NCBI GenBank assembly: GCA_963747375.1
Contig: CAVVFL010000011.1
Span: forward strand, 186,001 to 250,000
Length of the DNA stretch: 64,000 nt
Direction: 5' to 3'
From: Sva-07 sp963747375
Lineage (GTDB): Bacteria > Actinomycetota > Acidimicrobiia > Acidimicrobiales > Ilumatobacteraceae
The translations under genes were made by a program, and so were the position numbers. The notes beneath the pieces were generated by a model. The model did not search any database. It had not been told where the DNA came from and saw only the letters and a list, made by a program, of their open reading frames with translations. This document shows, piece by piece, positions 18,439 to 27,294 of the stretch; positions within the stretch are counted from its first letter, which is position 1, and each line of letters starts with the position of its first letter.

Positions 18439-19392
18439 CCGTCCGCTCCCGAGAATCCGGCATTGGCGATCCGGCGCGCCAGTGCGTTGACGATGAAGGT
18501 CACGAAGAACAGGACCAGACCTGTGGCGATGAGCCGGTTGACGGAGAGCCCGGCAGATTCGGGGAACTTCAACGCGATGTTCGCGGCGATCGTGTTGGGG
18601 TTCTGGTTGCTGATGACGTTGACGGTGATGATGTTGGCCGGCGACAGGATGATCGCGACCGCCATCGTCTCGCCGAGCGCCCGGCCGAGCCCGAGCATCG
18701 CGCCGCTGATCACACCGGAACGGCCGTACGGCAGCACGGCCTGGCGGATCATCTCCCACTTGGTGGCACCGAGGGCGAGCGATGCCTCCTCGTGCAACCG
18801 CGGCGTCTGGAGGAAGACCTCGCGCGAGATGGCCGTGATGATCGGCAGGATCATCACGGCGAGCACGACAGCGACCGTCATCATGGTGCGTCCGCTCGTG
18901 GACGCAGGGCCCGCGAAGAACGGCAGGAACCCGAGGTTGTCCTCGAGCCACGGGTAGACGCTGCGCGACAGGATCGGGGCGAGCACGGCGATGCCCCACA
19001 GACCGAACACGACACTCGGGATCGCAGCGAGGAGGTCGATGAAGTAACCGAACGACACCGCCAGCCGTCTCGGCGCATAGTGGCTGATGAACAAGCGCCA
19101 CGCCGACCGCCAGCGGCAGCGCCAGCAGGAGCGCCAGGAACGCCGCCCAGATCGTGCCGAACAGGAGTGGGGCGACGTAGGAGAGGAACGACTCGTTGAA
19201 CTCCGACGGGTCGGCGCCGAAGGTGGGCCACGCCTCGACGAACAGGAACAGCGCGACAGCGGCGAGTGTGATCAGGATGAGGATCCCGGCCCCGAGCGAG
19301 ATCCCGCCGAAGATGCGGTCGCCCAGTTTGCTCGTCGTCTCGGTTGGGGCCACGACGGTGTCACCGCCGGGTGGTGTGTCCGTGATCGTCAC
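18435..19392 (-). CDS. pstC: Phosphate ABC transporter permease PstC (one frameshift)
   Basis: About 318 residues. The second half carries the permease loop E-E-A-S-L-A-L-G-A-T-K-W-E-M and the G-L-G-R-A-L-G-E-T-M-A-V block typical of PstC. The frame changes near 19093, where coding CTTGTTC should be CTGTTC (A-L-F-I-S). It lies 125 bases downstream of pstS, across a strong hairpin. Confidence 0.9.
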
Positions 19393-19453
19393 GTGAGGTG
19401 TCCTCCGAACCGGACGTCGACCGGCATGGGTGGGTGTGCAGACAGAGCGAGAT

Positions 19454-19487
19454 CGGTTCCGGGTCCACCGTAGTGGACCCGGAACCG
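19454..19487 (-). terminator. Intercistronic hairpin between pstS and pstC
   Basis: GGTTCCGGGTCCAC (19455-19468) and GTGGACCCGGAACC (19473-19486) form a perfect 14-bp stem, extended one pair outward, with loop CGTA. There is no U-run. It may stabilise the pstS mRNA or attenuate read-through into pstCAB. Confidence 0.65.
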
Positions 19488-19517
19488 GTTCAACTCAGGG
19501 GGTGGATCGAGCGCAGG

Positions 19518-20717
19518 TCAGGACGAGACGGTGATCTCGTTGACCGACTTCGCGACCTCGGCCTGGACGTCGGCCGACAGTGGCGCCGAACCGGCTGCGG
19601 CGGCCGCATCGGCCTGACCCTCGTCGGAGCCGACGTACGTCATGAACGCCTTCACGAGGTCGACCTTCTCCTGGCTGTCGTACTGCAGACAGACGATGTG
19701 GTACGACACCAACGCAATCGGGTACGTGTCGGCGCTGTCGGGCGTGCGGTTGACGACGATCGTGTAGTCGAGACCGCTCGGGCCGGTCACCCGCTCGGAC
19801 GAGTCGACGATCTTCGCCGCGGCTTCCGGCGAGAACGGAACGAAGTCGCCGGCCACTCCGACGGCCGCGGCGGGCAGATCGCCGATCTGGCTGGCGTCGG
19901 CGTAACCGATCGAGCCTTCACCGGCCATCACGGCCGCAACGACGCCGGACGTCTGGGGAGCACCCTCGCCGCCACCCGGGCCTTCGGTGTCCCACGGTTC
20001 GATGGCGCCGTAGGTCCACACGTCGGGGGCCGACTTCGACATGTAGTCGGTGAAGTTCTTGGTGGTGCCGGAGTCGTCGGAACGGTGCACCGGGTTGATC
20101 GTCGTGTCGGGCAACTCCAGGTCGGGGTTGTCGGCAGCGATCGCCGGATCGTTCCACACGGTGATCTCGTTGGCGAAGATGCCGGCGATCACCTCGGGCG
20201 ACAGGTTCAGCGTCTCACCTTCGAGTGACGGGAGATTGTACGGAAGGGCGATCGGCGAGATGTAGTGCGGGAGGTTGATCGCTCCCTGGTCGCCGGCGCA
20301 CCGGTCGATCGAGGCCGCGTACTCCTCCTCGTTCAGCGCCGAGTCGGAACCGGCGAAGTCGGTGCCTCCAGCCAGGAACGTCTCACGTCCGCCGCCCGAA
20401 CCCACCGGGTCGTACTCGACGGTGGCGTCGGGATTGGCCGCTTGGAATCCGGCCTGCCACCCCTGCATGGCGGCGGCCTGTGCCGACGATCCGGCGCCGA
20501 CCAGGGTGCCCGAGACCTCGGCCATGGCCTCGCCACCGTCGGTGGTCTCGGTCATCGCATCGGTCGTCTCCGACGTCGCCTCGGTGGTCGCCGTTGCGGC
20601 GTCCGTCCCGGCAGGTGCCTCGGTGCTCGATGAGGTGTTGTCGTCACTGCCGCAGGCGGCGGCGACGAGGGTCAATGCAAATGCTCCGGCAAGAATGCGG
20701 CGCTTGGGAGAGTTCAC
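19518..20717 (-). CDS. pstS: Phosphate-binding lipoprotein PstS
   Basis: 399 residues. A signal with lipobox V-A-A-A-C near residue 22 is followed by a long acidic, Thr/Ala-rich tether (residues about 25-70). Then comes the phosphate-binding fold with G-S-G-G-G-R-E-T, G-S-D-S-A-L-N and R-S-D-D-S-G-T-T. It captures phosphate outside the membrane for PstCAB. GTG 20717 has GGAG at ribosome-binding distance. A promoter with PHO-box repeats lies about 95-155 bases upstream. The frame is intact. Confidence 0.93.
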   Translation of the reverse strand: MNSPKRRILAGAFALTLVAAACGSDDNTSSSTEAPAGTDAATATTEATSETTDAMTETTDGGEAMAEVSGTLVGAGSSAQAAAMQGWQAGFQAANPDATVEYDPVGSGGGRETFLAGGTDFAGSDSALNEEEYAASIDRCAGDQGAINLPHYISPIALPYNLPSLEGETLNLSPEVIAGIFANEITVWNDPAIAADNPDLELPDTTINPVHRSDDSGTTKNFTDYMSKSAPDVWTYGAIEPWDTEGPGGGEGAPQTSGVVAAVMAGEGSIGYADASQIGDLPAAAVGVAGDFVPFSPEAAAKIVDSSERVTGPSGLDYTIVVNRTPDSADTYPIALVSYHIVCLQYDSQEKVDLVKAFMTYVGSDEGQADAAAAAGSAPLSADVQAEVAKSVNEITVSS

Positions 20718-20773
20718 GCTTCCAACTCCGTTCGTTGTGTTTGGGGGGATTCCGATCGAATCCGATCGGACAT
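20714..20773 (-). CDS. Possible 19-codon upstream ORF overlapping the pstS start
   Basis: ATG 20773 to TGA 20714 encodes MSDRIRSESPQTQRTELEA. Its TGA overlaps the pstS GTG as GTGA, the arrangement used for translational coupling. The ribosome binding site is weak (only AGAAG). It could be coincidental. Confidence 0.25.
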   Translation of the reverse strand: MSDRIRSESPQTQRTELEA

Positions 20774-20816
20774 CTTCTGTTCACGGACGGGCGACGTTCG
20801 CTTGCGTCCGGCGGGC

Positions 20817-20822
20817 AAGTTA
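20817..20822 (-). promoter_or_regulatory. pstS promoter -10 element
   Basis: TAACTT on the minus strand starts 16 bases downstream of the most proximal PHO repeat, which therefore occupies the -35 position. The predicted leader is about 90 nt. Confidence 0.5.
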
Positions 20823-20831
20823 CGACCACTA

Positions 20832-20871
20832 CATGAACCGGAACCGGGCGCCGGGTGAACGGGAGGTGAAC
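20832..20871 (-). promoter_or_regulatory. PHO box (RegX3/PhoP-type direct repeats)
   Basis: On the minus strand GTTCACC begins at 20871 and again at 20860, exactly 11 bases apart, followed by a degenerate unit at 20849 and GTTCATG at 20838. Eleven-base direct repeats of GTTCACC are the established PHO box in Streptomyces and related actinobacteria. The array overlaps the -35 region of the pstS promoter. Confidence 0.85.
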
Positions 20872-20929
20872 GCACGCCGACGACTCGGCGAACTGTCTCG
20901 AAGCGCCCCCGAGAACGGGGCGCAACGGC

Positions 20930-23021
20930 TCAGGAGCGGCCGGCGAGCTGTTGCTGCACGGTCCAGCGGTACATGCGCTCCTGCGAGTGCGGCTGGAACG
21001 AGTTGGTCGCGCCCATGCGCAGCCACGTGTCGTCGGGCTGCAGCTCCCACCTGACGATGTCGTCGGCGAGACCGAATTCCAGCGTCTGATCGAGTGACGC
21101 CGTGTGCCGCGCGTGTTGAATCGGCACCATCACCTCGACGCGACGGATGAGGTTGCGGGGCATCAGGTCGGCCGACCCGATCAGATAGACCGCGTCGGAC
21201 GTGGCGCCGGCGAGCCGCTCGCCGTGGACGACGTTGCCGTGACCGAACCGGTAGATGCGGCTGTGTTCGAGGTACCGACCGAGAATGCTGCGCGCCCGGA
21301 TGTTCTCCGAGAGTCCGGAGACACCCGCTCGCACGCAACAGATGCCACGCACGATCAGGTCGACGCGGGTTCCGGCGGCGCTCGCGGCATAGAGCGTCTC
21401 GATCAGTTGGTCGTCGGCGATCGAGTTGCACTTCAGCGTGATGTGTCCGTCGGGCCCGAACGATGCCTCGTGCTCGATGAGATCGACGAGCTGGCGACGA
21501 AGATCGCGCGGCGCGACGAGGAGGTTCTGGTAGTCGTCGGAACGGCTGTAGCCGGTGAGATGGTTGAAGAGCTGTGCCGCGTCGTCGCCGATGTCGGGCG
21601 AACACGTCAACACGCCGATGTCCTCGTAGATCCGCGCCGTCTTGGCGTTGTAGTTGCCGGTGCCGATGTGGACGTACCGACGCAGCTGGTCGCCGTCGTC
21701 GCGAACCACCAGCGCCACCTTGCTGTGCGTCTTCAATCCGACCATGCCGTACACGACGTGCACACCCGATCGTTCGAGTTGACGCGCCCACTGCACGTTG
21801 TTCGCCTCGTCGAATCTGGCCTTCAACTCGACGAGCACGGCCACCTGCACGCCTCGCTCGGCGGCGCGCATCAGGCTGCGGATGATCCCGCTGTCGCCGC
21901 CGGCGCGGTACAGGGTCATCTTGATCGACTGCACCTTCGGGTCGTCGGCCGCCTGCGAGATGAACGTCTCGACGCTGCTCACGAAGCTCTCGTAGGGATG
22001 ATGCACCATCAGAGCCCGATGACGCACCACGTCGAAGATCGGCCGATCGGTCTCCGCGGCGGCGAGGATGCGCCCCGCCGTGACCGGCGGCCATGCTTCG
22101 TCCTTCAGATCGGGTCGATCGAGTTCCAGCAGCTGCCAGAGGCAGCTCAGATCGAGCGGCGAACGATGGAACGTGACATCGTCCATCGTGAGGTCGAGCT
22201 CGCGCACCAGCAGTTCGAGCACTTCGGCGCCGATGTCGTGCGACACCTCGAGGCGCACGGCCTTGTTGAACCGGCGGCGCCGGAGCTCCATCTCGACGGC
22301 TTCGAGCAGGTCGTCGGCCTCTTCCTCTTCGAGCGTGAGGTCCGCGTTGCGGCTCACCCGGAACGGTGCCCAGTCCTCGACGATCATGCCCACGAAGAGC
22401 CGATCGAGTCGTGCGGCAATCAGTTGCTCGACCGGCAGGAAGCGACCCGGCGACGACTCGACGAGCCGCGGGAAGAGCTGCGGGACCTTGAGCCGCGCGA
22501 ACCGGCGGTCGCCGGTTTCGGGGTCGGCCACGTTCACGGCGAGCGACAGCGCGAGGTCGGAGATGTAGGGGAACGGGTGGCCCGGATCGACCGCCAGCGG
22601 TGTGAGGACCGGGAACACGCGCTCCTCGAACCACAGGTCGAGCAACTCGAGCTCGTCGTCGGTGACGTCGGCCCACGAGATGATGTCGACGCCGGCGTCA
22701 CTCAGCTCGGGAACGAGGCGGTCGACGAACACCGAATCGATGCGGTCGATGTGCTCGAGGACGGCGTGGCCGACCTCGGCGAGCGTCTGCGCCGGGGTGC
22801 GACCGTCCGGCGACGGTCCGGTCGATGCCCGCCTCGATCTGGTCCTTCAGCGCGGCAACCCGAACCTGGAAGAACTCATCGAGGTTGGTTGCGGTGATCG
22901 CGCAGAACTTCGCCCGCTCCAGCAGGGGAATGCCCGGCTCGGCCGCGAGTTGCAGGACTCGGTCGTTGAACGCGAGCCAGCTCAGTTCACGGTTGAGGAA
23001 TCGTTCGTCGGTCACTGCCAC
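20930..23021 (-). CDS. ppk1: Polyphosphate kinase 1 (one frameshift)
   Basis: About 696 residues. PPK1 polymerises the gamma phosphate of ATP into polyphosphate through a phosphohistidine. The N-terminus shows R-F-L-N-R-E-L-S-W-L-A-F-N. The two catalytic phospholipase-D-like blocks contain K-T-H-S-K-V-A-L-V-V-R with the catalytic His, and H-I-G-T-G-N-Y-N. One extra base near 22803 splits off the first 70 residues. GTG 23021 or 23015 is the start. It lies upstream of pstS on the same strand but ends before the PHO box, so it is not obviously driven by it. Confidence 0.92.
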
Positions 23022-23053
23022 GGAACCGGCGCTTTCCCGATGATCCCGGCCGG

Positions 23054-23320
23054 TCAGACCGTGTCCTCGGCGTAGCCGAGGTCCCACTCGATGGTGATCA
23101 ACTCGCGCTCGGCGTCACGCACGATGCGCTCACGGTTGCGCCGGAACTGCGGATCGTCGCGAGTGAGCAGCACCAGTCGGGCCAGCACGCGGGCCCGGAA
23201 CTCGTCGAGCACCTGCCGATCGCCCCAGTCGCCGTAGACCTCCCAGTGCGGCGCCACCGGCCCGTGGTAGACGATGCGGGCGTGGGCACGCGGGGCCTGG
23301 GTCTCGGCGAGATCGGTCAT
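23054..23320 (-). CDS. Small conserved-looking cytosolic protein upstream of ppk1
   Basis: 88 residues, charged, with aromatic cluster H-W-E-V-Y-G-D-W-G-D and a C-terminal helix ending E-W-D-L-G-Y-A-E-D. No signal or membrane segment. It is 32 bases upstream of ppk1 on the same strand, so likely cotranscribed. ATG 23320 is placed by TAGCAT 8 nt ahead. I do not recognise a family. Confidence 0.55.
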   Translation of the reverse strand: MTDLAETQAPRAHARIVYHGPVAPHWEVYGDWGDRQVLDEFRARVLARLVLLTRDDPQFRRNRERIVRDAERELITIEWDLGYAEDTV

Positions 23321-23328
23321 GGACCACG

Positions 23329-23334
23329 ATGCTA
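23329..23334 (-). promoter_or_regulatory. -10 element upstream of the small ORF and ppk1
   Basis: TAGCAT, 8 nt before ATG 23320. Confidence 0.45.
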
Positions 23335-23541
23335 CCGGGCCGACGTTCACCCGAACGGTGCTGGCATTTGCATTACGGAAGCGTTACGATTGAACTCCAA
23401 CATCGCAACATTGCGCACCGAGCGAGAAAATCCGCCACGAGCGGGAACCGCTCGCTCGGTCGCGACGTCAAAGAGACAACGCCCACCACAGCCCACACGA
23501 CGACCGTGACCCCCCGTCAGCCGGTCGGAGAAAGGTTTCCG

Positions 23542-23862
23542 ATGATCAACCGCAAGCGCAGCACATCCATCGACGTCACCGTCGAACGCCCGACCGAGTT
23601 GGGCAACGCGCCTCATGATCCCGATTCGCTCACCGCATGGATGGCCGAGGGCAGTTGTCGGTTGCATCCACCGGCCACCTTCTTCCCGAGCGACGGCGTC
23701 GGCGTCGACCGCGCCCGAAAGATCTGCCGGGACTGTCCCGTCATCAACACGTGCTTGGAGTTCGCCCTCGATGAGCGCATCGACCACGGCGTGTGGGGCG
23801 GATGCAGCGAGCGTGAACGCCGGCGAATCCTGAAGCGGCGTCGCGTCGAGGAAACGGTCTGA
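23542..23862 (+). CDS. WhiB-family iron-sulfur transcriptional regulator
   Basis: 106 residues. Four cysteines (S-C-R-L, C-R-D-C and T-C-L-E) form the [4Fe-4S] site. They are followed by G-V-W-G-G-C-S and a basic C-terminus (E-R-E-R-R-R-I-L-K-R-R-R) that contacts DNA. WhiB proteins act with the primary sigma factor. GGAGAAAGG precedes ATG 23542. About 200 AT-richer bases upstream form a long 5' region, including a TTGCAT...TTACGATTG promoter-like arrangement near 23367-23391. Which WhiB subgroup it belongs to is uncertain. Confidence 0.85.
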   Translation: MINRKRSTSIDVTVERPTELGNAPHDPDSLTAWMAEGSCRLHPPATFFPSDGVGVDRARKICRDCPVINTCLEFALDERIDHGVWGGCSERERRRILKRRRVEETV

Positions 23863-23921
23863 GCCTCTGACACCGAGGTCGGCCACGATGTGACCGACGA
23901 CGACCGCCAGCGCGACTGCGT

Positions 23922-24145
23922 CTACTGCTGCGGTGGGGCTGGCGGAGCGGCGGCGGAGGCGGCGGCATGGCCGATGTCGGCTGCGCCGGCGGCGGGGCGG
24001 TCGGCGCAGATTGGCCTTCACCCATGCCGTCTTTGAATTCCTTCTGGGCCTTGCCGAGGTTCTTGGCGAGCTTGGGCAGCTGCGAGCCGCCGAAGAGCAC
24101 CAGGACCACGACGAGGATGATGATCAACTCGGGGCCACCAGGCAT
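23922..24145 (-). CDS. tatA: Twin-arginine translocase subunit TatA (C-terminus uncertain)
   Basis: A single N-terminal helix (residues about 5-20) ends in the conserved F-G-G-S-Q-L-P-K-L-A-K-N-L-G-K-A amphipathic helix, with the F-G motif. TatA oligomers form the Tat export pore for folded proteins. The tail is Pro/Ala-rich. Near 23950 the frame appears disturbed: one alternative frame ends naturally as P-A-P-P-Q-Q at 23922, whereas the raw frame runs on with a basic, unconserved sequence. ATG 24145 has TAGCGT 7 nt upstream. No tatC is adjacent. Confidence 0.78.
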
Positions 24146-24152
24146 GTCGGAC

Positions 24153-24158
24153 ACGCTA
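24153..24158 (-). promoter_or_regulatory. -10 element of leaderless tatA
   Basis: TAGCGT, 7 nt before ATG 24145. Confidence 0.5.
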
Positions 24159-24198
24159 CCCCACGAACGCCCGTGCCGGGGATCACCCGGCGAATTCC

Positions 24199-24498
24199 TC
24201 AGGCGCCGATGGTGCTGCGGGCGACCTGCGCACGCTGGCGACGAATGCGCCGACGCTCACGCTCGGACAGTCCGCCCCAGATCCCGAACTTCTCGCCGTT
24301 CTGCAGTGCGAACTCCAAGCAGTCGTGACGCACCTCGCACCCTCGGCAGACCTCCTTGGCCTCCCGGGTGGACGCACCGCGTTCGGGGAAGAAGAGATCG
24401 GGGTCGACACCCAGGCAGTTGGCATAGTCGTGCCAATCGGGGTCGGGTTCGACCGGGATGGCGCTGACCGTGATGCTGGATGTGGTGATGAACTGCAT
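24199..24498 (-). CDS. WhiB-family iron-sulfur transcriptional regulator
   Basis: 99 residues with cysteines in A-N-C-L-G, C-R-G-C and H-D-C-L-E, then G-I-W-G-G-L-S-E-R-E-R-R-R-I-R-R. The order and spacing match compact WhiB proteins, probably close to WhiB1/WhiB2-like regulators. An ideal AGGAGGT lies 6 bases before ATG 24498. The 5' region holds a perfect 10-bp AT-rich palindrome, TGTAATTACA, at 24574-24583, possibly an operator or promoter. Confidence 0.85.
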   Translation of the reverse strand: MQFITTSSITVSAIPVEPDPDWHDYANCLGVDPDLFFPERGASTREAKEVCRGCEVRHDCLEFALQNGEKFGIWGGLSERERRRIRRQRAQVARSTIGA

Positions 24499-24573
24499 GT
24501 GAGGACCTCCTGCAGGCCCGTGGGCAACGAGTTGGGCGCAATCACCCGCCCCCAAACGAATGATCGACAGCGA

Positions 24574-24583
24574 TGTAATTACA
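24574..24583. promoter_or_regulatory. AT-rich palindrome upstream of whiB
   Basis: TGTAATTACA stands out in GC-rich surroundings, 76 bases before the whiB start. Candidate regulator site or part of the promoter. Confidence 0.3.
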
Positions 24584-24635
24584 GTGGCGTCATTCTGCCA
24601 TAGCACACGCAGATTTGGCAAGGGGGGATTTCAGG

Positions 24636-24659
24636 GATTCGCGCGCGAACGCGCGAATC
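24636..24659 (-). terminator. Hairpin at the 3' end of the vWA gene
   Basis: GATTCGCGCG (24636-24645) and CGCGCGAATC (24650-24659) form a perfect 10-bp stem with loop CGAA, overlapping the stop codon. Confidence 0.55.
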
Positions 24660-26671
24660 AACCGGCGCGACGCCCGCGAGCGGCGAGGGCGCGCTTGCCC
24701 TCCATGAAGTCGACGAGCACGTAGTCGCCGAGGTGCTCCGGGGTCGTGAAGAACGCCCGACCCCGGTTGATCTGCGTCATCTGCTCGATGAAGGCCCGCA
24801 GCGAACCGTCGGCACCGAGACCGAAGGTGTTGATCCGGATCTGCTCCTTGGTGCAACGAACGACCTCACGCAGCGTGGCCTCGACCGTCTCGCGGACCGG
24901 TGGATAGTTGAAGAACGGCATCCCGTTGTCCATGATGTGCGCCGTCGGCTCGCCGTCGGTGATCATGATGATCTGCTTGGTGCCCGACTCACGGGCGAGC
25001 AGCTTGCGGGCGAGGATGAACCCGTGCTGCATGTTGGTGCCGTACACGAAGTCCCACGACACCTCGGGGAGTTGTTCGGCGGTCAGGATTCGTGCCGTCT
25101 CGGAGAACCCGACGATGCCGAGATAGTCCCGCGGGAACTGTGAGGTGATCAGGCTGTGCAGCGCCATCGCGACCTTCTTGGCCGGCAGGAAGTTGTCACG
25201 CATCGGCATCGACAGCGACAGGTCGAGCATGAGCACCGTCGATGAGCGGGTGAGGTGCTCGGTGCGCTCGATCTCGAAGTCCGACGGGTCGAGCTGGACC
25301 GGCGTGCCACCGCCGGTGCGCCGCAGCGCGTTGCGGATCGTGCGGTTGAGGTCGAGCTGGAACGGGTCGCCGTACTCGTAGGCCTTGGTGTCGTAGGTGC
25401 GCTCGTGGCCCTGGCCGAGGTTCGAGGTCTGGTGCTGACCGACGGTGTCCTTGGCCAGCTTCGAGAAGAGGTCGCGCAGCGCATTCGAGCCGATCTTGCG
25501 CAATCCCTTGGGCGTCAGCTCGAGCCGGCCTTCCTTCTGCTCGATGAGCCCGGCCTCCTCCAGCATCTTGGTCAGCTCGGCGAGGCGTTCGAGTGACCGG
25601 GCGGCATCGTCGCCCATCAGGTCGCGCACTCGATCCATGTCGGCCTCGGCGAGCGCAGCAGGGCTCGACGCATTGCGCAACAGGTTCTCGAGCTGGTCGA
25701 GGTCGCCCATGTCCTGCATCGCCTGCATCGCCTGCTGGAACCCCATCGGGTCCTGGCCCTCGAAGTCGTAGCTCTGGTTCCAGTTCAGCTGCGGGAACAT
25801 CTGCTGGAGGTTCCCCGACAGCTGTTGCATCTGCCACTGCAGGTCCATGTCCTCCATCAGCTGATCGGACAGCTGCTGGAGCTGGGCCCGCTGCTCGGGC
25901 GTCATCGAGTTCATCATCGCCTGCATCGCGGCCATGCGCTTGGCCATCTGCTCGAGCAGTTCCTCGACGGTCTCGGGGTTCTCGGGGAAGAAGTCGCCGT
26001 ACTCCTGCATGAACTGCTCGAAGCCGGGGTCCTCGCCGCGCTGATGCTTCTCGAGCATCTCGTTGAGCGCGGCCATCATGTCCTTCATGCGCGCCATGTC
26101 CTCGGGCGTCATGTTCTGCATTGCGCCCGACATCTGGTCGACCATCTGCTGCATCAGCTGCTCGCGCAGCTTGTCCATCAGCTGCTCGAAGCGCTGCTTG
26201 GCCTCCTTCGACTCGAAGTCGTACGAGTCGAGCTCGCGGACCTTGCCGGCGAGGTCGTCGGGCATCAGGTCGAGGCGCATGTTGCGCTCGTCGGCCGCCG
26301 CCTGCGGCATTCTGTGCTCGACGCTCGTCGCCGGAGTTGAGTGCATCGTTGAGCGCGTTGTCGATCGCGTGGCGTTCCTCGTCGATGATGTCGTCGAGCT
26401 GCGCCTTGATCTCGTCGTAGACGCCGCCGAGGTCGGAGTTCTCCAGTCGCTGCTGGCGCTCCTGGCGCAGCTTCTCGAGCAGCTCGCGAATGCCCTGCAG
26501 CTCCTCGCCGTTGCGGTCGCGCATGCCCTCCTGCATCATGCGACGCAGCGCGGCGTTGACGTCGCCGTGGTACAGCAGTTCGTCGGTCAGCTCGTCGAAG
26601 GCGGCCTCGGCGTCGAACTCGAAGCCGGTCTGCGTCCCGTCCCACCGCGAATACGTGAATCGCTGTGCCAT
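24658..26671 (-). CDS. vWA/CoxE-like domain protein, partner of a MoxR-type ATPase (one frameshift)
   Basis: About 670 residues. The N-terminus (R-F-T-Y-S-R-W-D-G-T-Q) is followed by a long Met/Gln/Glu-rich helical region. The C-terminal von Willebrand A domain has the MIDAS pattern D-L-S-L-S-M-P near residue 485 and later I-T-D-G-E-P-T. Such proteins pair with MoxR/Mg-chelatase-like AAA ATPases as chaperone-like complexes. One extra base near 26320 separates the N-terminal 115 residues. Unusually, the ATPase gene is not adjacent: two plus-strand genes lie between. Confidence 0.78.
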
Positions 26672-26677
26672 GACTGG

Positions 26678-26683
26678 AACTTA
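26678..26683 (-). promoter_or_regulatory. -10 element of leaderless vWA gene
   Basis: TAAGTT, 6 nt before ATG 26671. Confidence 0.5.
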
Positions 26684-26717
26684 ACGGGTTGTGCGCCACT
26701 TGGCCGTTCGGAGCCAA

Positions 26718-26723
26718 TAACAT
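26718..26723 (+). promoter_or_regulatory. -10 element of leaderless cyclase gene
   Basis: TAACAT, 7 nt before ATG 26731; back to back with the vWA promoter in a 59-base intergenic space. Confidence 0.55.
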
Positions 26724-26730
26724 CGCCGAC

Positions 26731-27277
26731 ATGCGTGTCCCCCGCACGTTCGTGTTCGTCGACCTGTCCGGATTCACGAACTACACCGCAGCGTTCGGCG
26801 ACGATGCGGCCGGCCGCGTGCTCAGCACGTTCCGTGGCATCGTGCGCACGGTCGCGTCCGAGCGCGGTGTGCGCATCGCGAAGTGGCTCGGCGACGGTTG
26901 CATGATCGTGGCGGTCGACCAGCGTGACGCGATCGATTTCGTGCTCGACCTCGAGCAGCGAGCGACCGACGTGTGCGCCCCGCTCACCATCCGCGCCGGC
27001 CTCGCCACCGGTCACGCACTGCTCTTCGAGGGCGACGACTACATCGGCTCGGCGGTCAACATGGCCGCGCGATTGTGCGACCACGCCAAGGGTGTCGAGG
27101 TGCTGCATGCCGACGATGCAGCTCGAACGGCTGCCCGAAGGTGTCCACGCCGAACCGGTCGGCGAAGTCGAACTGCGCGGATTCCCCGGGCCGATCGACG
27201 TGGTCGAACTCGTCGGGACGCCGGCGCCGGCCAACGTCGACACGTCCGATCTCTGGACTCGCAGTCCGTTCATCTGA
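26731..27277 (+). CDS. Stand-alone class III nucleotidyl cyclase domain protein (one frameshift)
   Basis: About 181 residues, a single cyclase homology domain. The metal-binding Asp residues are in V-F-V-D-L-S-G-F-T and K-W-L-G-D-G-C. G-S-A-V-N-M-A-A-R-L-C is the conserved late motif. It could make cAMP or act as a signalling domain. The specificity-determining residues were not resolved. An extra base near 27118 shifts the last 55 residues, which end L-W-T-R-S-P-F-I. The GH1-like gene starts 17 bases downstream, so cotranscription is likely. Confidence 0.7.
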
Positions 27278-27294
27278 TCGATCGCTCGAACCTG

